A DNA stretch of 64,000 nucleotides from Pseudonocardia lacus. GTDB taxonomy: Bacteria > Actinomycetota > Actinomycetes > Mycobacteriales > Pseudonocardiaceae. How positions within the stretch are numbered: position 1 is the stretch's first letter; each line of letters begins with the position of its first letter. Positions 35,790-46,183 of the stretch are shown in pieces. A program made the translations under genes and the position numbers. A model generated the notes under the pieces. That model made no database searches. It was not told the origin of the DNA and saw only the letters and a program-made list of their open reading frames with translations. The stretch is from contig NZ_JAHDTH010000016.1 in the NCBI RefSeq assembly GCF_018531445.1, forward strand, positions 1 to 64,000, in the 5' to 3' direction.

Positions 35790-37094
35790 TCAGCTCATCC
35801 CCTCGAACACGGTGGGCAGGGCGGGTTCGCCGCGGGAGAGCTTGAGCCCCTCCCACGGCACGGACACCAGCGCGGCGCGCAGCCGCTGCCGGGACTGCTC
35901 CAGGGTCTCCACGCCGGGGACGGTCTTGCCGCCGCGGACCAGCGGCACCGGCATCACCCGGTCGTGCGGGCCGAGCTCGACCGGGGTGGCGGCGGGGTGC
36001 ACGACCTCCTCGATCGCGGTGCCGGTGGGCTTGTAGCGGCGCACCGCCGACTTGCGCCCGCCCCGGGACTCCTTCGACGCGCTGCGCTTGGCCACCGGCC
36101 GCCCGTCGACCTCGACCAGCTTGTAGACCATGCCCGCGGTCGGCGCGCCCGAGCCGGTGACGACGGACGTGCCGACGCCGTAGGAGTCGACGGGTTCGGC
36201 GCGCAGCGAGGCGATCGCGTACTCGTCGAGGTCACCCGACAGCACGATCCGGGTCTTCGTGGCGCCGAGGCCGTCGAGCTGCTCGCGGGCCTGGCGGGCC
36301 AGCTCGCCCAGGTCGCCGGAGTCGATCCGCACGGCGCCCAGCTCGGGCCCCGCGGCCTGCACGGCCAGCTCGATGCCGCGGCGGATGTCGTAGGTGTCGA
36401 CCAGCAGCGTCGTGCCCGGTCCCAGCGCCGCGACCTGGCTGCGGAACGCGCTCAGCTCGTCGTCGTGCAGCAGGGTGAACGCGTGCGCCGCGGTGCCGGC
36501 GGTGGGGATGCCGTGGCGGCGTTCGGCCTCCAGGTTGGACGTGGCGGAGAACCCGGCCAGGTAGGCGGCCCGCGCCGAGGCCACGGCGGCCGCCTCGTGG
36601 GTGCGCCGCGAGCCCATCTCGATCAGCGGCCGGCCGCCGGCCGCGGTGACCATGCGGGCCGCGGCGGAGGCGATCGCGCTGTCGTGGTTGAGGATCGACA
36701 GCGCCAGCGTCTCCAGCACGACGGCGTCGACGAAGGTGCCGGTGACGGTGAGGATCGGCGAGCCGGGGAAGTACAGCTCGCCCTCGGGGTAGCCGTCGAT
36801 GTCGCCGGAGAAGCGGTAATCGCCCAGCCAACGCAAGGTGTCCGGGTCGACGACGTCGGCCAGCGCGGCCAGCTCCTCGGAGCCGAACTGGAACCGCTCG
36901 ATCGACTCGAGCAGCCGCGCGGTGCCGGCCACCACGCCGTAGCGGCGGCCCTCCGGCAGGCGGCGGGCGAACACCTCGAAGGCGCAGTGGCGCGACGCGG
37001 TACCGTCCGCCAGCGCCGCGGCGAGCATCGTCAGCTCGTAGCGGTCGGTGAGCAGAGCGGTGCTGACCCCCGCGGAGGACGGACTTCCGGTCAT
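35790..37094 (-). CDS. pncB: Nicotinate phosphoribosyltransferase
   Basis: 434 aa from ATG 37094 (an upstream in-frame start adds nine residues). Family motifs: LLTDRYELTMLAAALADGTA at the N-terminus, FEVFARRLPEGRRYGVVAG, the MGSRRTHEAA segment, LLVDTYDIRRGIELAVQAAG, VRIDSGDLGELA and SYGVGTSVVTGSGAPTAGMV in the PRPP/phosphate-binding barrel. It converts nicotinate and PRPP to nicotinate mononucleotide. It is transcribed with pncA and divergent from clpS, as is common in mycobacteria. Confidence 0.95.
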   Translation of the reverse strand: MTGSPSSAGVSTALLTDRYELTMLAAALADGTASRHCAFEVFARRLPEGRRYGVVAGTARLLESIERFQFGSEELAALADVVDPDTLRWLGDYRFSGDIDGYPEGELYFPGSPILTVTGTFVDAVVLETLALSILNHDSAIASAAARMVTAAGGRPLIEMGSRRTHEAAAVASARAAYLAGFSATSNLEAERRHGIPTAGTAAHAFTLLHDDELSAFRSQVAALGPGTTLLVDTYDIRRGIELAVQAAGPELGAVRIDSGDLGELARQAREQLDGLGATKTRIVLSGDLDEYAIASLRAEPVDSYGVGTSVVTGSGAPTAGMVYKLVEVDGRPVAKRSASKESRGGRKSAVRRYKPTGTAIEEVVHPAATPVELGPHDRVMPVPLVRGGKTVPGVETLEQSRQRLRAALVSVPWEGLKLSRGEPALPTVFEGMS

Positions 37095-37150
37095 GGCCGG
37101 AAGCCTAGAGGTGGCATGCACCGTGCAGATGGGATGTACCGGGTGTCACC

Positions 37151-37456
37151 ATGGAGGGCATGACCGTGCCGCAGTCGACCCCCACCACCGTGGTGGATCC
37201 GGACGTGGATGAGGCCGGCTCCACCGATGTGCCATGGCAGGCGATCGTCTGGAACGACCCCGTCAACCTCATGTCCTACGTCACGTACGTGCTGCAGAAG
37301 ATCTTCGGCTACCCGGAGCCGAAGGCCACCGCGCTGATGCTCGACGTGCACCACAAGGGCAGGGCGGCGGTGTCGGCCGGCGACAAGGACAAGATCGAGG
37401 GCGATGTGGCCAAGCTGCACGCCGCCGGCCTCTGGGCCACGATGCAGAAGGTGTGA
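37151..37456 (+). CDS. clpS: ATP-dependent Clp protease adaptor ClpS
   Basis: 101 aa (98 if ATG 37160 is used; neither start has a convincing ribosome-binding site). [21 protein letters not shown] holds the N-degron-binding NDP motif, and [14 protein letters not shown] the second ligand-binding helix. [20 protein letters not shown] completes the fold. ClpS delivers N-end-rule substrates to ClpC/ClpA. It opens the long co-directional block that runs to 46.2 kb. Confidence 0.95.
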   Translation: MEGMTVPQSTPTTVVDPDVDEAGSTDVPWQAIVWNDPVNLMSYVTYVLQKIFGYPEPKATALMLDVHHKGRAAVSAGDKDKIEGDVAKLHAAGLWATMQKV

Positions 37457-37460
37457 GCGG

Positions 37461-38012
37461 GTGAACGGCTGGAAGCGCGCTGGCCGCGGGTCGCGGGTCC
37501 GCCTCGTGACGACGCTGGAGGCCCAGGAGGCGGCGGTGCTGCGCGGGCTGGTCGGCGAGATCCGCCGGATGCTGGCCGGGCGCAACGAGGAGAACCCGGC
37601 CGACGAGCTCGCCGTGCTCACCGGCATGCGCACCGGCCCGTCGACCAAGCCCGACGACCACGTCCTGGCCCGGCTGCTGCCCGACTTCAGCACCGACGAC
37701 GAGGACCTCTCCGCCGGCATGCGCTCGCTGCACGAGCCCGAGCTGATCGACGCGAAGGACGGCGCCGCCCAGGTCGTCGAGCAGACGCTGCCCGAGACCG
37801 GCGGCCGCATCGAGCTCAGCCCCGAGCAGGCCGACGCCTGGCTGGCCTCGCTCAACGACGTGCGCCTCGCGCTGGGCACCGCGCTCGACGTCAGCGAGGA
37901 GATGCCCGACGAGCTCCCGCCGGACGACCCGCGCACCGCCCACCTCGGCGTCTACCACTGGCTGACGTTCGTGCAGGACGCGCTGGTCCAGGCCCGCATG
38001 CAGGTCAGGTGA
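37461..38012 (+). CDS. DUF2017-family protein
   Basis: 183 aa from GTG 37461, four bases after the clpS stop. It is a helical protein with LEAQEAAVLRGLVGEIRRML, FSTDDEDLSAGMRSLHEPEL and VYHWLTFVQDALVQARM, which together typify DUF2017, the constant neighbour of clpS in actinobacteria. Function is unknown; the linkage suggests involvement in regulated proteolysis. Its stop overlaps the next start (GTGA). Confidence 0.9.
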   Translation: MNGWKRAGRGSRVRLVTTLEAQEAAVLRGLVGEIRRMLAGRNEENPADELAVLTGMRTGPSTKPDDHVLARLLPDFSTDDEDLSAGMRSLHEPELIDAKDGAAQVVEQTLPETGGRIELSPEQADAWLASLNDVRLALGTALDVSEEMPDELPPDDPRTAHLGVYHWLTFVQDALVQARMQVR

Positions 38013-38899
38013 GGGAGCCCGCGAGCGAACCGTCGACGCGGCGCGGGACCGACCTGCCGGAGCTGCTGCGCGGGCTCGACCCGCACCTGCGCGAGGGCGT
38101 GTACGTGTTCGCCACCGTCCCGGCCGGCACCGTCCTGGACGTCGCGCCGGTGGCCACGATGGTCGAGGACGAGGGCACGACGGTCGTCGTCGCCGAGGCC
38201 GACGCGCGGCGGCTGGGCCTGACCGCCGAGTACCGCTGCGCGTGGATCACCCTGCGGGTGGCGTCGTCGCTGGCCGCGGTCGGCATGCTGGCCCGGGTGA
38301 CCGCGGCGCTGGCCCGGCGCGGCATCAGCGTCAACCCGGTGGCCGGCTTCCACCACGACCACCTGTTCGTGCCGCACGAGCGGGCCGCCGACGCGATGGC
38401 CGCGCTCGACGAACTGCGCGCCGGCTCCCGGCGGATCGTCGTCGGCGACCACGAGATCGACGACGACCCCACCCGGATCGACCGCGACGTGGTCTGGCGG
38501 TACCTGTCGACCGAGGCCTACTGGGGCCGCTGGCGCACGCGCGCGGACGTCGAGTTCCACCTCGACGAGGCGTTCCTGCTGCTCGGGGTCTACCACCGGG
38601 GCTCGGGGGAGATGGTCGGGTTCGCCCGCGGCACCGGCGACGGGCTGTCCTTCGGCTACCTGGCCGACGTGTTCGTGCTCGACTCCGCGCGCGGCGCCGG
38701 GCTGGGCAAGGCGCTGGTGGAGGCCGTCGTGCGGACCGACCCGCGGATCCGCTGGGTGCTGTTCACCGCCGACGCGCACGGCATGTACCGGCGGTACGGC
38801 TTCGCCGAGCCGGACGCCACGGCGATGGTCCGCCCCCCGGACGCGCCGACGGGTGTGAACCCGCCCGCAGACGTGCAGGGACCGGCCACGGGCCCGTAG
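38009..38899 (+). CDS. ACT-domain and GNAT-acetyltransferase fusion
   Basis: 296 aa. Residues ~15-135 form a CASTOR/ACT-like domain (GVYVFATVPAGTVLDVAPVA, YRCAWITLRVASSLAAVGML, GISVNPVAGFHHDHLFVPHE), a family that senses amino acids. Residues ~150-285 are a GNAT domain with the acetyl-CoA loop VFVLDSARGAGLGKALVEAV and MYRRYGFAEPD. The combination suggests an acetyltransferase controlled by an amino-acid ligand, or two functions merged. Its GTG start overlaps the DUF2017 stop. In mycobacteria this place between clpS and mec is occupied by a different gene, so the fusion is a lineage feature. Confidence 0.85.
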   Translation: MREPASEPSTRRGTDLPELLRGLDPHLREGVYVFATVPAGTVLDVAPVATMVEDEGTTVVVAEADARRLGLTAEYRCAWITLRVASSLAAVGMLARVTAALARRGISVNPVAGFHHDHLFVPHERAADAMAALDELRAGSRRIVVGDHEIDDDPTRIDRDVVWRYLSTEAYWGRWRTRADVEFHLDEAFLLLGVYHRGSGEMVGFARGTGDGLSFGYLADVFVLDSARGAGLGKALVEAVVRTDPRIRWVLFTADAHGMYRRYGFAEPDATAMVRPPDAPTGVNPPADVQGPATGP

Positions 38900-38908
38900 G
38901 CTGGGCCG

Positions 38909-39364
38909 GTGCTGGTGATCCGAGCTGATCTCGTCGACGAGATCGTCGCCCATGCCCGTCGGGACCACCCCGACGAGGCGTGCGGGGTCATCGCCGGGCC
39001 GGAGGGCTCCGACCGCCCCGAGCGGTTCATCCCGATGGTCAACGCCGCGCGCTCGCCGACGTTCTACGAGTTCGACTCCGGCGACCTGCTGCGCCTCTAC
39101 CGCGACATGGAGTCCCGCGACGAGGTGCCGGTGGTCATCTACCACTCGCACACCGCCACCGAGGCCTACCCGTCGCGCACCGACATCTCCTACGCCTCCG
39201 AGCCGGAGGCGCACTACGTGCTCGTGTCGACCCGCGAGCCCGACTCGCACGAGTTCCGGTCGTTCCGCATCGTGGACGGCGTGGTCACCGAGGAAGACGT
39301 GGACGTCGTCGAGAGTTACATGTTCGCGCACACCGGTGCCGACGACGTCCCCGATCACGACTGA
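38909..39364 (+). CDS. mec: JAMM/MPN metalloprotease Mec
   Basis: 151 aa, GTG 38909 would be read as Met (MLVIRADLVDEIVAHARRDH). The zinc motif is complete: the N-terminal Glu in ACGVIAGPEG or nearby, then YHSHTATEAYPSRTD (HxH-x7-S-x2-D). In mycobacteria Mec cleaves cysteine from the C-terminus of CysO-cysteine. The next two genes encode CysO and CysM, so the same pathway is encoded here. Confidence 0.93.
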   Translation: MLVIRADLVDEIVAHARRDHPDEACGVIAGPEGSDRPERFIPMVNAARSPTFYEFDSGDLLRLYRDMESRDEVPVVIYHSHTATEAYPSRTDISYASEPEAHYVLVSTREPDSHEFRSFRIVDGVVTEEDVDVVESYMFAHTGADDVPDHD

Positions 39365-39407
39365 TCGCGCCTCGCACCACCCGACCGACCCCTCCTGGAG
39401 CACCCGC

Positions 39408-40650
<1,243 letters not shown>

Positions 40651-40687
40651 CCCCGGCCGAGGTCCCGCTGGAAGCGCCGCCGGAGTG

Positions 40688-40772
40688 GCACGAGAGTGGC
40701 TCTCGTCCAACCCCGCTGCACGAGAGTGGCTCCCGTCCGACCCGGCGGCGCGAGCGTGGCCCTTCGTTCTCG
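40688..40772. repeat. 30-bp direct repeats, GAGAGnGGCTCTCG family
   Basis: Three copies spaced exactly 30 bp begin at 40688, 40718 and 40748. The first two share GCACGAGAGTGGCTC; the third is degenerate (GCGCGAGCGTGGCCC). The first contains the palindromic core CGAGAGTGGCTCTCG. A relative lies at 54521-54571. The block fills most of the cysM-rhomboid spacer, and no promoter was recognised in it. Confidence 0.75.
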
Positions 40773-40805
40773 ACGGAGTCGGGGCTGGTGCGTACGGTGG
40801 ATTAC

Positions 40806-41432
40806 ATGGTTGCGCCCGCGTCTCGCCGGTCCCTCGCCCGCGTGATACCGGCGCAGCCGGTCCTCGCCGCGGTCACCATGCTCGCGTTCACCGCGGTGCT
40901 CTACCTGAGCGAAGCGCTCGACCAGTTCACCCCGCTCGACCTCGACGACGACGGCATCCGCCCGTGGTCGCTCGACGGGCTCGACGGCATCCTCTGGGCG
41001 CCGCTGCTGCACGGCGGCTGGGGCCACCTGATCTCCAACACGGTGCCGTTCCTGGTCTTCGGCTTCCTGGCCATGGCCGGTGGCATCCGCCAGTGGCTGG
41101 CGGTCACCGCGATCGTCTGGCTGGTCGGCGGCGTCGGAGTGTGGCTCACCGGGGGCAGCCCGCTGACCAGCCACATCGGTGCCTCCGGGGTGATCTTCGG
41201 GTGGCTCGCCTTCCTGCTCGCGCGCGGGTTCTTCGCGCGCAGCGGGCGCCAGATCGCGCTGGCCGCGGTGCTGCTGTTCGTCTGGGGCGGTCTGCTGTGG
41301 GGCGTGCTGCCCGGTGCGCCCGACGTGTCCTGGCAGGCGCACCTGTTCGGCGCGCTGGCCGGCATCCTGGCCGCCCGCGTCGTCGCCCGCCCGTCCCGGC
41401 GCGAGCCGCGGCCGCTGCCCGGCGCGTTCTGA
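40806..41432 (+). CDS. Rhomboid-family intramembrane serine protease
   Basis: 208 aa from ATG 40806, six membrane segments. The luminal turn HGGWGHLISNTVPFLVFG precedes the catalytic GASGVIFGWLAF (Ser) in helix 4. The partner His lies in WQAHLFGALAGILA of helix 6. The position after cysM matches the mycobacterial rhomboid gene between cysM and murI. Substrate unknown. Both catalytic residues are present, so it is likely active. Confidence 0.9.
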   Translation: MVAPASRRSLARVIPAQPVLAAVTMLAFTAVLYLSEALDQFTPLDLDDDGIRPWSLDGLDGILWAPLLHGGWGHLISNTVPFLVFGFLAMAGGIRQWLAVTAIVWLVGGVGVWLTGGSPLTSHIGASGVIFGWLAFLLARGFFARSGRQIALAAVLLFVWGGLLWGVLPGAPDVSWQAHLFGALAGILAARVVARPSRREPRPLPGAF

Positions 41433-42260
41433 GTGGCCGAGCACGTTCCCGGCGCGGTCGGGACGGCGCTGGCGCTGCGCCGCTACCCGGTCAAGTCGAT
41501 GCTCGGCGAGGATCTCGACGAGGTCGAGCTGGGCGCCGCCGGGGTGGACGGCGACCGCGTCCTCGCCCTGATCGACCCGACGACCGGGCGGGTCGCCACC
41601 GCGAAGCACCCGCGGCTGTGGCGGGCGCTGCTGCAGTGCTCGGCGGCCCGCAACGGCGCCGGCGTCCGGATCACGCTGCCCGACGGGCGCACCGTCGCCG
41701 CCCACGACGACGGTGCCGACCGGGCCCTGTCCGACGCACTGGGCCGGGAGGTGCGGGTGGCCGCGGCCCGGCCCGAGGGCGCCGAGGTGGAGCGGCCCGA
41801 CCCGGAGGACGTGCTCGAGCACGGCGTCGAGGCCGAGGTGCCGTTCGCGACCCTGGAGATCGCCCAGGGCACGCCCGGCGGCACGTTCGTCGACTACGCC
41901 CCCGTGCACCTGATCACCACGGCCACCCTCGACCACATCGGCGCCGAGGCGCTGCGGTACCGGCCGAACCTGGTCGTCGGCACGCCCGACGGGACGCCGT
42001 TCGCGGAGAACGACTGGGTCGGGCGCGAGATCGCGGTCGGCGACGTCCTGCTGCGCGGCACCCTGCCCACCCCGCGGTGCTCGGTCCCGACCCTGGAGCA
42101 CGGCGACCTGCCCCGCGCACCGCACGCCGTCCGCACCCCGATGGCCGAGAACCGCATCGAGGTCCCCGGGTTCGGGGTGCTGCCCTGCGCGGGGCTGTAC
42201 GCCGAGGTGCTGGTGGGCGGGACGGTCCGGGTCGGCGACCCGGTCACCCTGCGCGTCTAG
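41433..42260 (+). CDS. MOSC-domain protein
   Basis: 275 aa, GTG start directly after the rhomboid stop. An N-terminal MOSC_N beta-barrel (LALRRYPVKSMLGEDLDEVE, GVDGDRVLALIDPTTGRVA) precedes the MOSC domain with LITTATLDHIGAEALRYRPN, NDWVGREIAVGDVLLRGTLP and the conserved cysteine of TPRCSVPTLEHGD, which ligates molybdenum. Relatives (YcbX/mARC) reduce N-hydroxylated compounds. No ferredoxin domain is fused. Substrate unknown. Confidence 0.88.
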   Translation: MAEHVPGAVGTALALRRYPVKSMLGEDLDEVELGAAGVDGDRVLALIDPTTGRVATAKHPRLWRALLQCSAARNGAGVRITLPDGRTVAAHDDGADRALSDALGREVRVAAARPEGAEVERPDPEDVLEHGVEAEVPFATLEIAQGTPGGTFVDYAPVHLITTATLDHIGAEALRYRPNLVVGTPDGTPFAENDWVGREIAVGDVLLRGTLPTPRCSVPTLEHGDLPRAPHAVRTPMAENRIEVPGFGVLPCAGLYAEVLVGGTVRVGDPVTLRV

Positions 42261-42269
42261 GGTGGCGGC

Positions 42270-43088
42270 GTGAGCCTCGACGCCCCGATCGGCATCTTCG
42301 ACTCCGGGGTCGGCGGTCTCACCGTGGCCCGCGCGGTCATCGACCAGCTCCCCGCGGAGCGGATCGTCTACGTCGGCGACACCGCGCACAGCCCGTACGG
42401 ACCGCTGCCCATCGCCGAGATCCGCCGCCACACCCTGGCCATCGGCGACGAGCTGATGGAGCGCGGGGTCAAGGCGCTGGTCGTGGCCTGCAACAGCGCT
42501 GCGGCGGCGTGCCTGCCCGACGTCCGCGAGCGCTACCCGGTCCCGGTCGTCGAGGTCGTGCGGCCCGCGGTGCGCCGGGCCGTGGCGGCCACCCGCAACG
42601 GCCGGATCGGGGTCATCGGCACGGTGGCGACGATCACGTCCGGGGCCTACCAGGACTCCTTCGCCGCCGCCCGCGACACCGAGATCACCGCGGTCGCCTG
42701 CCCCCGGTTCGTCGACTTCGTCGAGCGCGGGATGACCAGCGGGCGCCAGGTGCTCGGGCTCGCGCAGGGCTACCTGGAGCCGCTGCAGCGGGCCGGCGTC
42801 GACACGGTCGTGCTGGGCTGCACGCACTACCCGCTGCTGAGCGCGGTCCTGCAGATCGTCCTCGGGCCGGAGGTCACGCTGGTCTCCAGCGCCGACGAGA
42901 CCGCGAAGGACCTGGTGCGCGTGCTGATGGCCGCCGACCTCCTGCGCGACCCGGAGGGCCCGCCGCCGGCGCCGCACGAGTTCCTGGCCACCGGCGACCC
43001 CGAGCCCTTCGGCCGGCTCGGCCGCCGCTTCCTCGGCCCGGAGATCCGCTCGGTGGCCCCGCTGAGCAGTGCCGTCCCGACCGGCTGA
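42270..43088 (+). CDS. murI: Glutamate racemase
   Basis: 272 aa, GTG start. Both catalytic cysteines are visible in [15 protein letters not shown] and [16 protein letters not shown], with [17 protein letters not shown] and [13 protein letters not shown] at the N-terminus. It makes D-glutamate for peptidoglycan. Position upstream of the MBL gene and rph is as in mycobacteria, with two membrane genes inserted here. Confidence 0.96.
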   Translation: MSLDAPIGIFDSGVGGLTVARAVIDQLPAERIVYVGDTAHSPYGPLPIAEIRRHTLAIGDELMERGVKALVVACNSAAAACLPDVRERYPVPVVEVVRPAVRRAVAATRNGRIGVIGTVATITSGAYQDSFAAARDTEITAVACPRFVDFVERGMTSGRQVLGLAQGYLEPLQRAGVDTVVLGCTHYPLLSAVLQIVLGPEVTLVSSADETAKDLVRVLMAADLLRDPEGPPPAPHEFLATGDPEPFGRLGRRFLGPEIRSVAPLSSAVPTG

Positions 43089-43121
43089 GGGCGGCCCACC
43101 GGGTTTCGGTAGCGTCGGGGG

Positions 43122-43487
43122 GTGTTCGACGCGCTGGTCATCGTGACGCTGGTGGCGACGGGCGCGCTCGCCGTCTTCGGGCTGGTCGAGACCGCCCGCA
43201 ACCGCCCGCCCGGCAAGCCGCTGGCCTACGCCGTGTACGCCACGGTGGCGCTGCTCGTCGTACAGGCCGCGATCGCCGCCGTACGGGTCTTCGGCGGCGT
43301 CCAGGTGCCGGAGACCACCACGTTCCTGATCTACCTGCTGGTCTCGGTGTGCGTGCTGCCCATCGCCCTGCAGTGGGCCAACGCCGACCCGAACCGGTGG
43401 GGCGGGGCGATCGTCGCCGCCGGTGCCGTGGGCGTGGCCGTGGCCGTGCTGCGGCTGCAGGGGATGTGGGCGGTGGCCGGTGCCTGA
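43122..43487 (+). CDS. Four-helix membrane protein, unknown function
   Basis: 121 aa, GTG start. Four hydrophobic segments: ALVIVTLVATGALAVFGLVE, AYAVYATVALLVVQAAIAAV, FLIYLLVSVCVLPIALQWA and GGAIVAAGAVGVAVAVLRL. It overlaps the next gene by 8 bp, suggesting a two-component membrane unit. No family name can be given. Confidence 0.82.
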   Translation: MFDALVIVTLVATGALAVFGLVETARNRPPGKPLAYAVYATVALLVVQAAIAAVRVFGGVQVPETTTFLIYLLVSVCVLPIALQWANADPNRWGGAIVAAGAVGVAVAVLRLQGMWAVAGA

Positions 43488-43905
43488 GCCCGACGAGCGC
43501 CGCGCCGCGCCGCCGAAGGCCACCGCCACCGGCCCCGGCCGGGTGCTGATCGCCGTCTACGGGATCTTCGCCCTGTCCGCGACGGCCCGCGCCGGCGTGC
43601 AGATCGCCGGCCGGTTCTCCGAGGCCCCGGTGGCCTACCTGCTCTCCGGGTTCGCCGGTCTGGTCTACATCCTGGCCACGCTCGGCCTGGCCGGCAGCGG
43701 CCCGGCCGCGCGCAGGCTGGCGTGGGTCGCGGTGGGCATCGAAATGGTCGGCGTGCTGGTCGTCGGCACGATCACCGCGTTCGTGCCCGGCGAGTTCGGG
43801 CCCGACGACACGGTGTGGTCGGTCTACGGCCGGGGTTACGGGTTTATCCCCCTCATCCTCCCGATGATCGGCTTGTGGTGGTTGCGGAGGACGCGCGCGC
43901 GTTAG
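43480..43905 (+). CDS. Small membrane protein, unknown function
   Basis: 141 aa from GTG 43480. A short charged cytoplasmic N-terminus (PEPDERRAAPPKATATGPGR) is followed by four helices: VLIAVYGIFALSATARAG, VAYLLSGFAGLVYILATLGL, AWVAVGIEMVGVLVVGTITA and GFIPLILPMIGLWWL. The pattern is seen in conserved actinobacterial integral membrane proteins of unknown role. It is probably the partner of the overlapping upstream protein. Confidence 0.85.
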   Translation: MPEPDERRAAPPKATATGPGRVLIAVYGIFALSATARAGVQIAGRFSEAPVAYLLSGFAGLVYILATLGLAGSGPAARRLAWVAVGIEMVGVLVVGTITAFVPGEFGPDDTVWSVYGRGYGFIPLILPMIGLWWLRRTRAR

Positions 43906-43913
43906 CGTGCGGC

Positions 43914-44696
43914 ATGGAGCTGATCGTCCTGGGCTGTGCGGGCAGCGGCCCCGGCCCGACCTCGCCGGCCTCCGGCTACCTCGTGCGGGCCGGCGCCACG
44001 ACCGTCGCGCTCGACATGGGCAACGGCACCTTCGGCCCCCTGCAACGCCACCTCGACCCGTTCGAGCTCGACGCGGTGGCGTTCTCCCACCTGCACCCCG
44101 ACCACTGCGCGGACTTCACCGCACTGGCCGTGCACCGGCGCTACCACCCGTACAAGCCCTACGACCCGGCCGTCCGGCGGCTGCCGGTGCTGGCGCCGGA
44201 GGAGGCACCCGAGCGGTTCGCCGCGGCCTACGCGCCGTCGGCGCAGGAGCGCGCCGAGACCGACATGACCGACGTGTTCGCCTTCACCCCGCTCTCCGAC
44301 GGCGCGAGCACCGCGGTCGGCGACGTCGGCGTCGAGGCCCGCGTCGTCGACCACCTGTGCGAGGCCTACGCGCTGCGCCTGGAGCACGCCGGGCGCAGCC
44401 TCGTCTACAGCGGCGACACCGGCCCGTGCGACGCGCTCGTCGAGCTGGCCCGGGACGCCGACGTCCTGCTCGCCGAGGCGACCTGGCCGCACACCGGCGT
44501 CTGGGACGAGCCGCCGCCCGGCGTGCACCTGTCGGGCCGCCAGGCCGGGGAGCACGCGTCGAAGGCGGGCGTCGGCCGGCTGCTGATCACCCACGTGGCC
44601 GCCTGGTTCGACCGGGAGGCGATCCTGGCCGAGGCGCGGGCCGCGTTCGACGGCCCGGTGGAGCTGGTCGAGGCGGACCGCGCGTATCTGATCTGA
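43914..44696 (+). CDS. MBL-fold phosphodiesterase, likely cAMP-specific (Rv1339-like)
   Basis: 260 aa starting MELIVLGCAGSGPGPTSPAS. The metal motif SHLHPDHCADF (HxHxDH) is at ~61-71; additional ligands are in YSGDTGPCDAL and LLITHVAAWF. The gene lies between murI and rph, the position of mycobacterial Rv1339, described as an atypical class II cyclic-nucleotide phosphodiesterase. By position and sequence style this is probably its orthologue, lowering cytoplasmic cAMP. RNase Z-like activity is an alternative for this fold. Confidence 0.82.
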   Translation: MELIVLGCAGSGPGPTSPASGYLVRAGATTVALDMGNGTFGPLQRHLDPFELDAVAFSHLHPDHCADFTALAVHRRYHPYKPYDPAVRRLPVLAPEEAPERFAAAYAPSAQERAETDMTDVFAFTPLSDGASTAVGDVGVEARVVDHLCEAYALRLEHAGRSLVYSGDTGPCDALVELARDADVLLAEATWPHTGVWDEPPPGVHLSGRQAGEHASKAGVGRLLITHVAAWFDREAILAEARAAFDGPVELVEADRAYLI

Positions 44697-44810
44697 TCAG
44701 CTCGTCCGCGCGGGAGGCTCGCGACGGTCTCGTCGGGGACGACACCCGGACGTCGCCGCCGTGGCTCATCCGATCGGAAACCCGCTGGCGGGCGTGCCTA
44801 GACTCGCCCG

Positions 44811-45581
44811 GTGAGCACCGACCAGGCACCCCGACCAGACGCCCGGAAAGACGGCAGGAAAGACGACGAGCTGCGCCCGGTGAAGATCACCCGCGGCTTC
44901 CAGAAGCACCCCGCAGGCTCGGTGCTCGTCGAGTTCGGTGACACGAAGGTCCTGTGCGCGGCCAGCGCCACCGAGGGCGTGCCGCGCTGGCGCAAGGGCT
45001 CCGGGCTGGGCTGGCTGACCGCCGAGTACGCGATGCTGCCCTCGGCCACGAACACCCGCAGCGACCGCGAGTCGGTCAAGGGCCGCGTCGGCGGCCGCAC
45101 CCACGAGATCAGCCGGCTGATCGGGCGCTCGCTGCGCGCCTGCATCGACCTGGCCGCACTCGGCGAGAACACCATCGCCCTGGACTGCGACGTGCTGCAG
45201 GCCGACGGAGGCACCCGCACCGCCGCCATCACCGGCGCCTTCGTGGCCCTCGCCGACGCCGTCACCTACCTTGGCGCGCACGGCAGGCTCGCCGACCCGA
45301 AGCCGCTGTCCTGCCGGGTCGCCGCGGTCAGCGTCGGCGTCGTCGACGGGCGGGTCCGCCTCGACCTGCCCTACGAGGAGGACTCGCGCGCCGAGGTCGA
45401 CACCAACGTCGTCGCCACCGACACCGGCACCCTCATCGAGGTGCAGGGCACCGGCGAAGGCGCCACGTTCACCCGCCGCACCCTCGACGCCATGCTCGAC
45501 AGCGCGCTGGTCGGCATCCGGCAGCTCTCCGAGCTGCAGGCCGCCGCCCTGGCCGAGCCCTACCCCGGAGAGCTGCCGTGA
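44811..45581 (+). CDS. rph: Ribonuclease PH
   Basis: 256 aa, GTG start. Family landmarks are [60 protein letters not shown] and [20 protein letters not shown]. It is a phosphorolytic 3'-5' exoribonuclease that trims tRNA 3' ends. It overlaps rdgB by four bases, as in most actinobacteria. Confidence 0.97.
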   Translation: MSTDQAPRPDARKDGRKDDELRPVKITRGFQKHPAGSVLVEFGDTKVLCAASATEGVPRWRKGSGLGWLTAEYAMLPSATNTRSDRESVKGRVGGRTHEISRLIGRSLRACIDLAALGENTIALDCDVLQADGGTRTAAITGAFVALADAVTYLGAHGRLADPKPLSCRVAAVSVGVVDGRVRLDLPYEEDSRAEVDTNVVATDTGTLIEVQGTGEGATFTRRTLDAMLDSALVGIRQLSELQAAALAEPYPGELP

Positions 45582-46174
45582 AGCTGCTGCTGGCCTCCCG
45601 CAACGCCGGCAAGATCGCCGAGCTGGACCGCATCGTCGCCGCCGCCGAGCTGGCCAACCTGCAGATCCTCGGCCTGCGCGACGTGCCCGACTACCCCGAC
45701 GCCCCCGAGACCGGGGCGACCTTCGGGGAGAACGCCCTGGCCAAGGCCCGCGACGCCGTGGCGGCCACCGGGCTGGCCGCCGTCGCCGACGACTCCGGCC
45801 TCGCGATCGACGCCCTCAACGGCATGCCCGGCGTGCTCTCCGCGCGCTGGTCCGGCCGCCACGGCGACGACGCGGCCAACCTGCGCCTCGTCCTGGGCCA
45901 GCTCGGCGACGTCCCCGACGAGCGGCGCGGCGCGGCGTTCGTCTGCGCGGCGGCCCTCGTCGTCCCCGGCCGCCCCGACGTCGTGGTGCACGGGGAGTGG
46001 CGGGGGCGGATCATCCGCGAGCCGCGCGGGACCAACGGCTTCGGCTACGACCCGATCTTCGTCCCGGAGGGGGAGGAGCGGACCTCCGCGCAGCTGAGCG
46101 CGCAGGAGAAGGACGCCGACTCCCACCGCGGCCGCGCCCTGCGCGCCCTCCTGCCCCACCTCCGCGCCCTCTAG
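45578..46174 (+). CDS. rdgB: dITP/XTP pyrophosphatase
   Basis: 198 aa from GTG 45578 (overlap GTGA with rph). Signature segments are [37 protein letters not shown] and [15 protein letters not shown]. It removes deaminated purine nucleotides from the pool. It is the last gene of the block started at clpS. Confidence 0.96.
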   Translation: MKLLLASRNAGKIAELDRIVAAAELANLQILGLRDVPDYPDAPETGATFGENALAKARDAVAATGLAAVADDSGLAIDALNGMPGVLSARWSGRHGDDAANLRLVLGQLGDVPDERRGAAFVCAAALVVPGRPDVVVHGEWRGRIIREPRGTNGFGYDPIFVPEGEERTSAQLSAQEKDADSHRGRALRALLPHLRAL

Positions 46175-46183
46175 CCCTCACCG

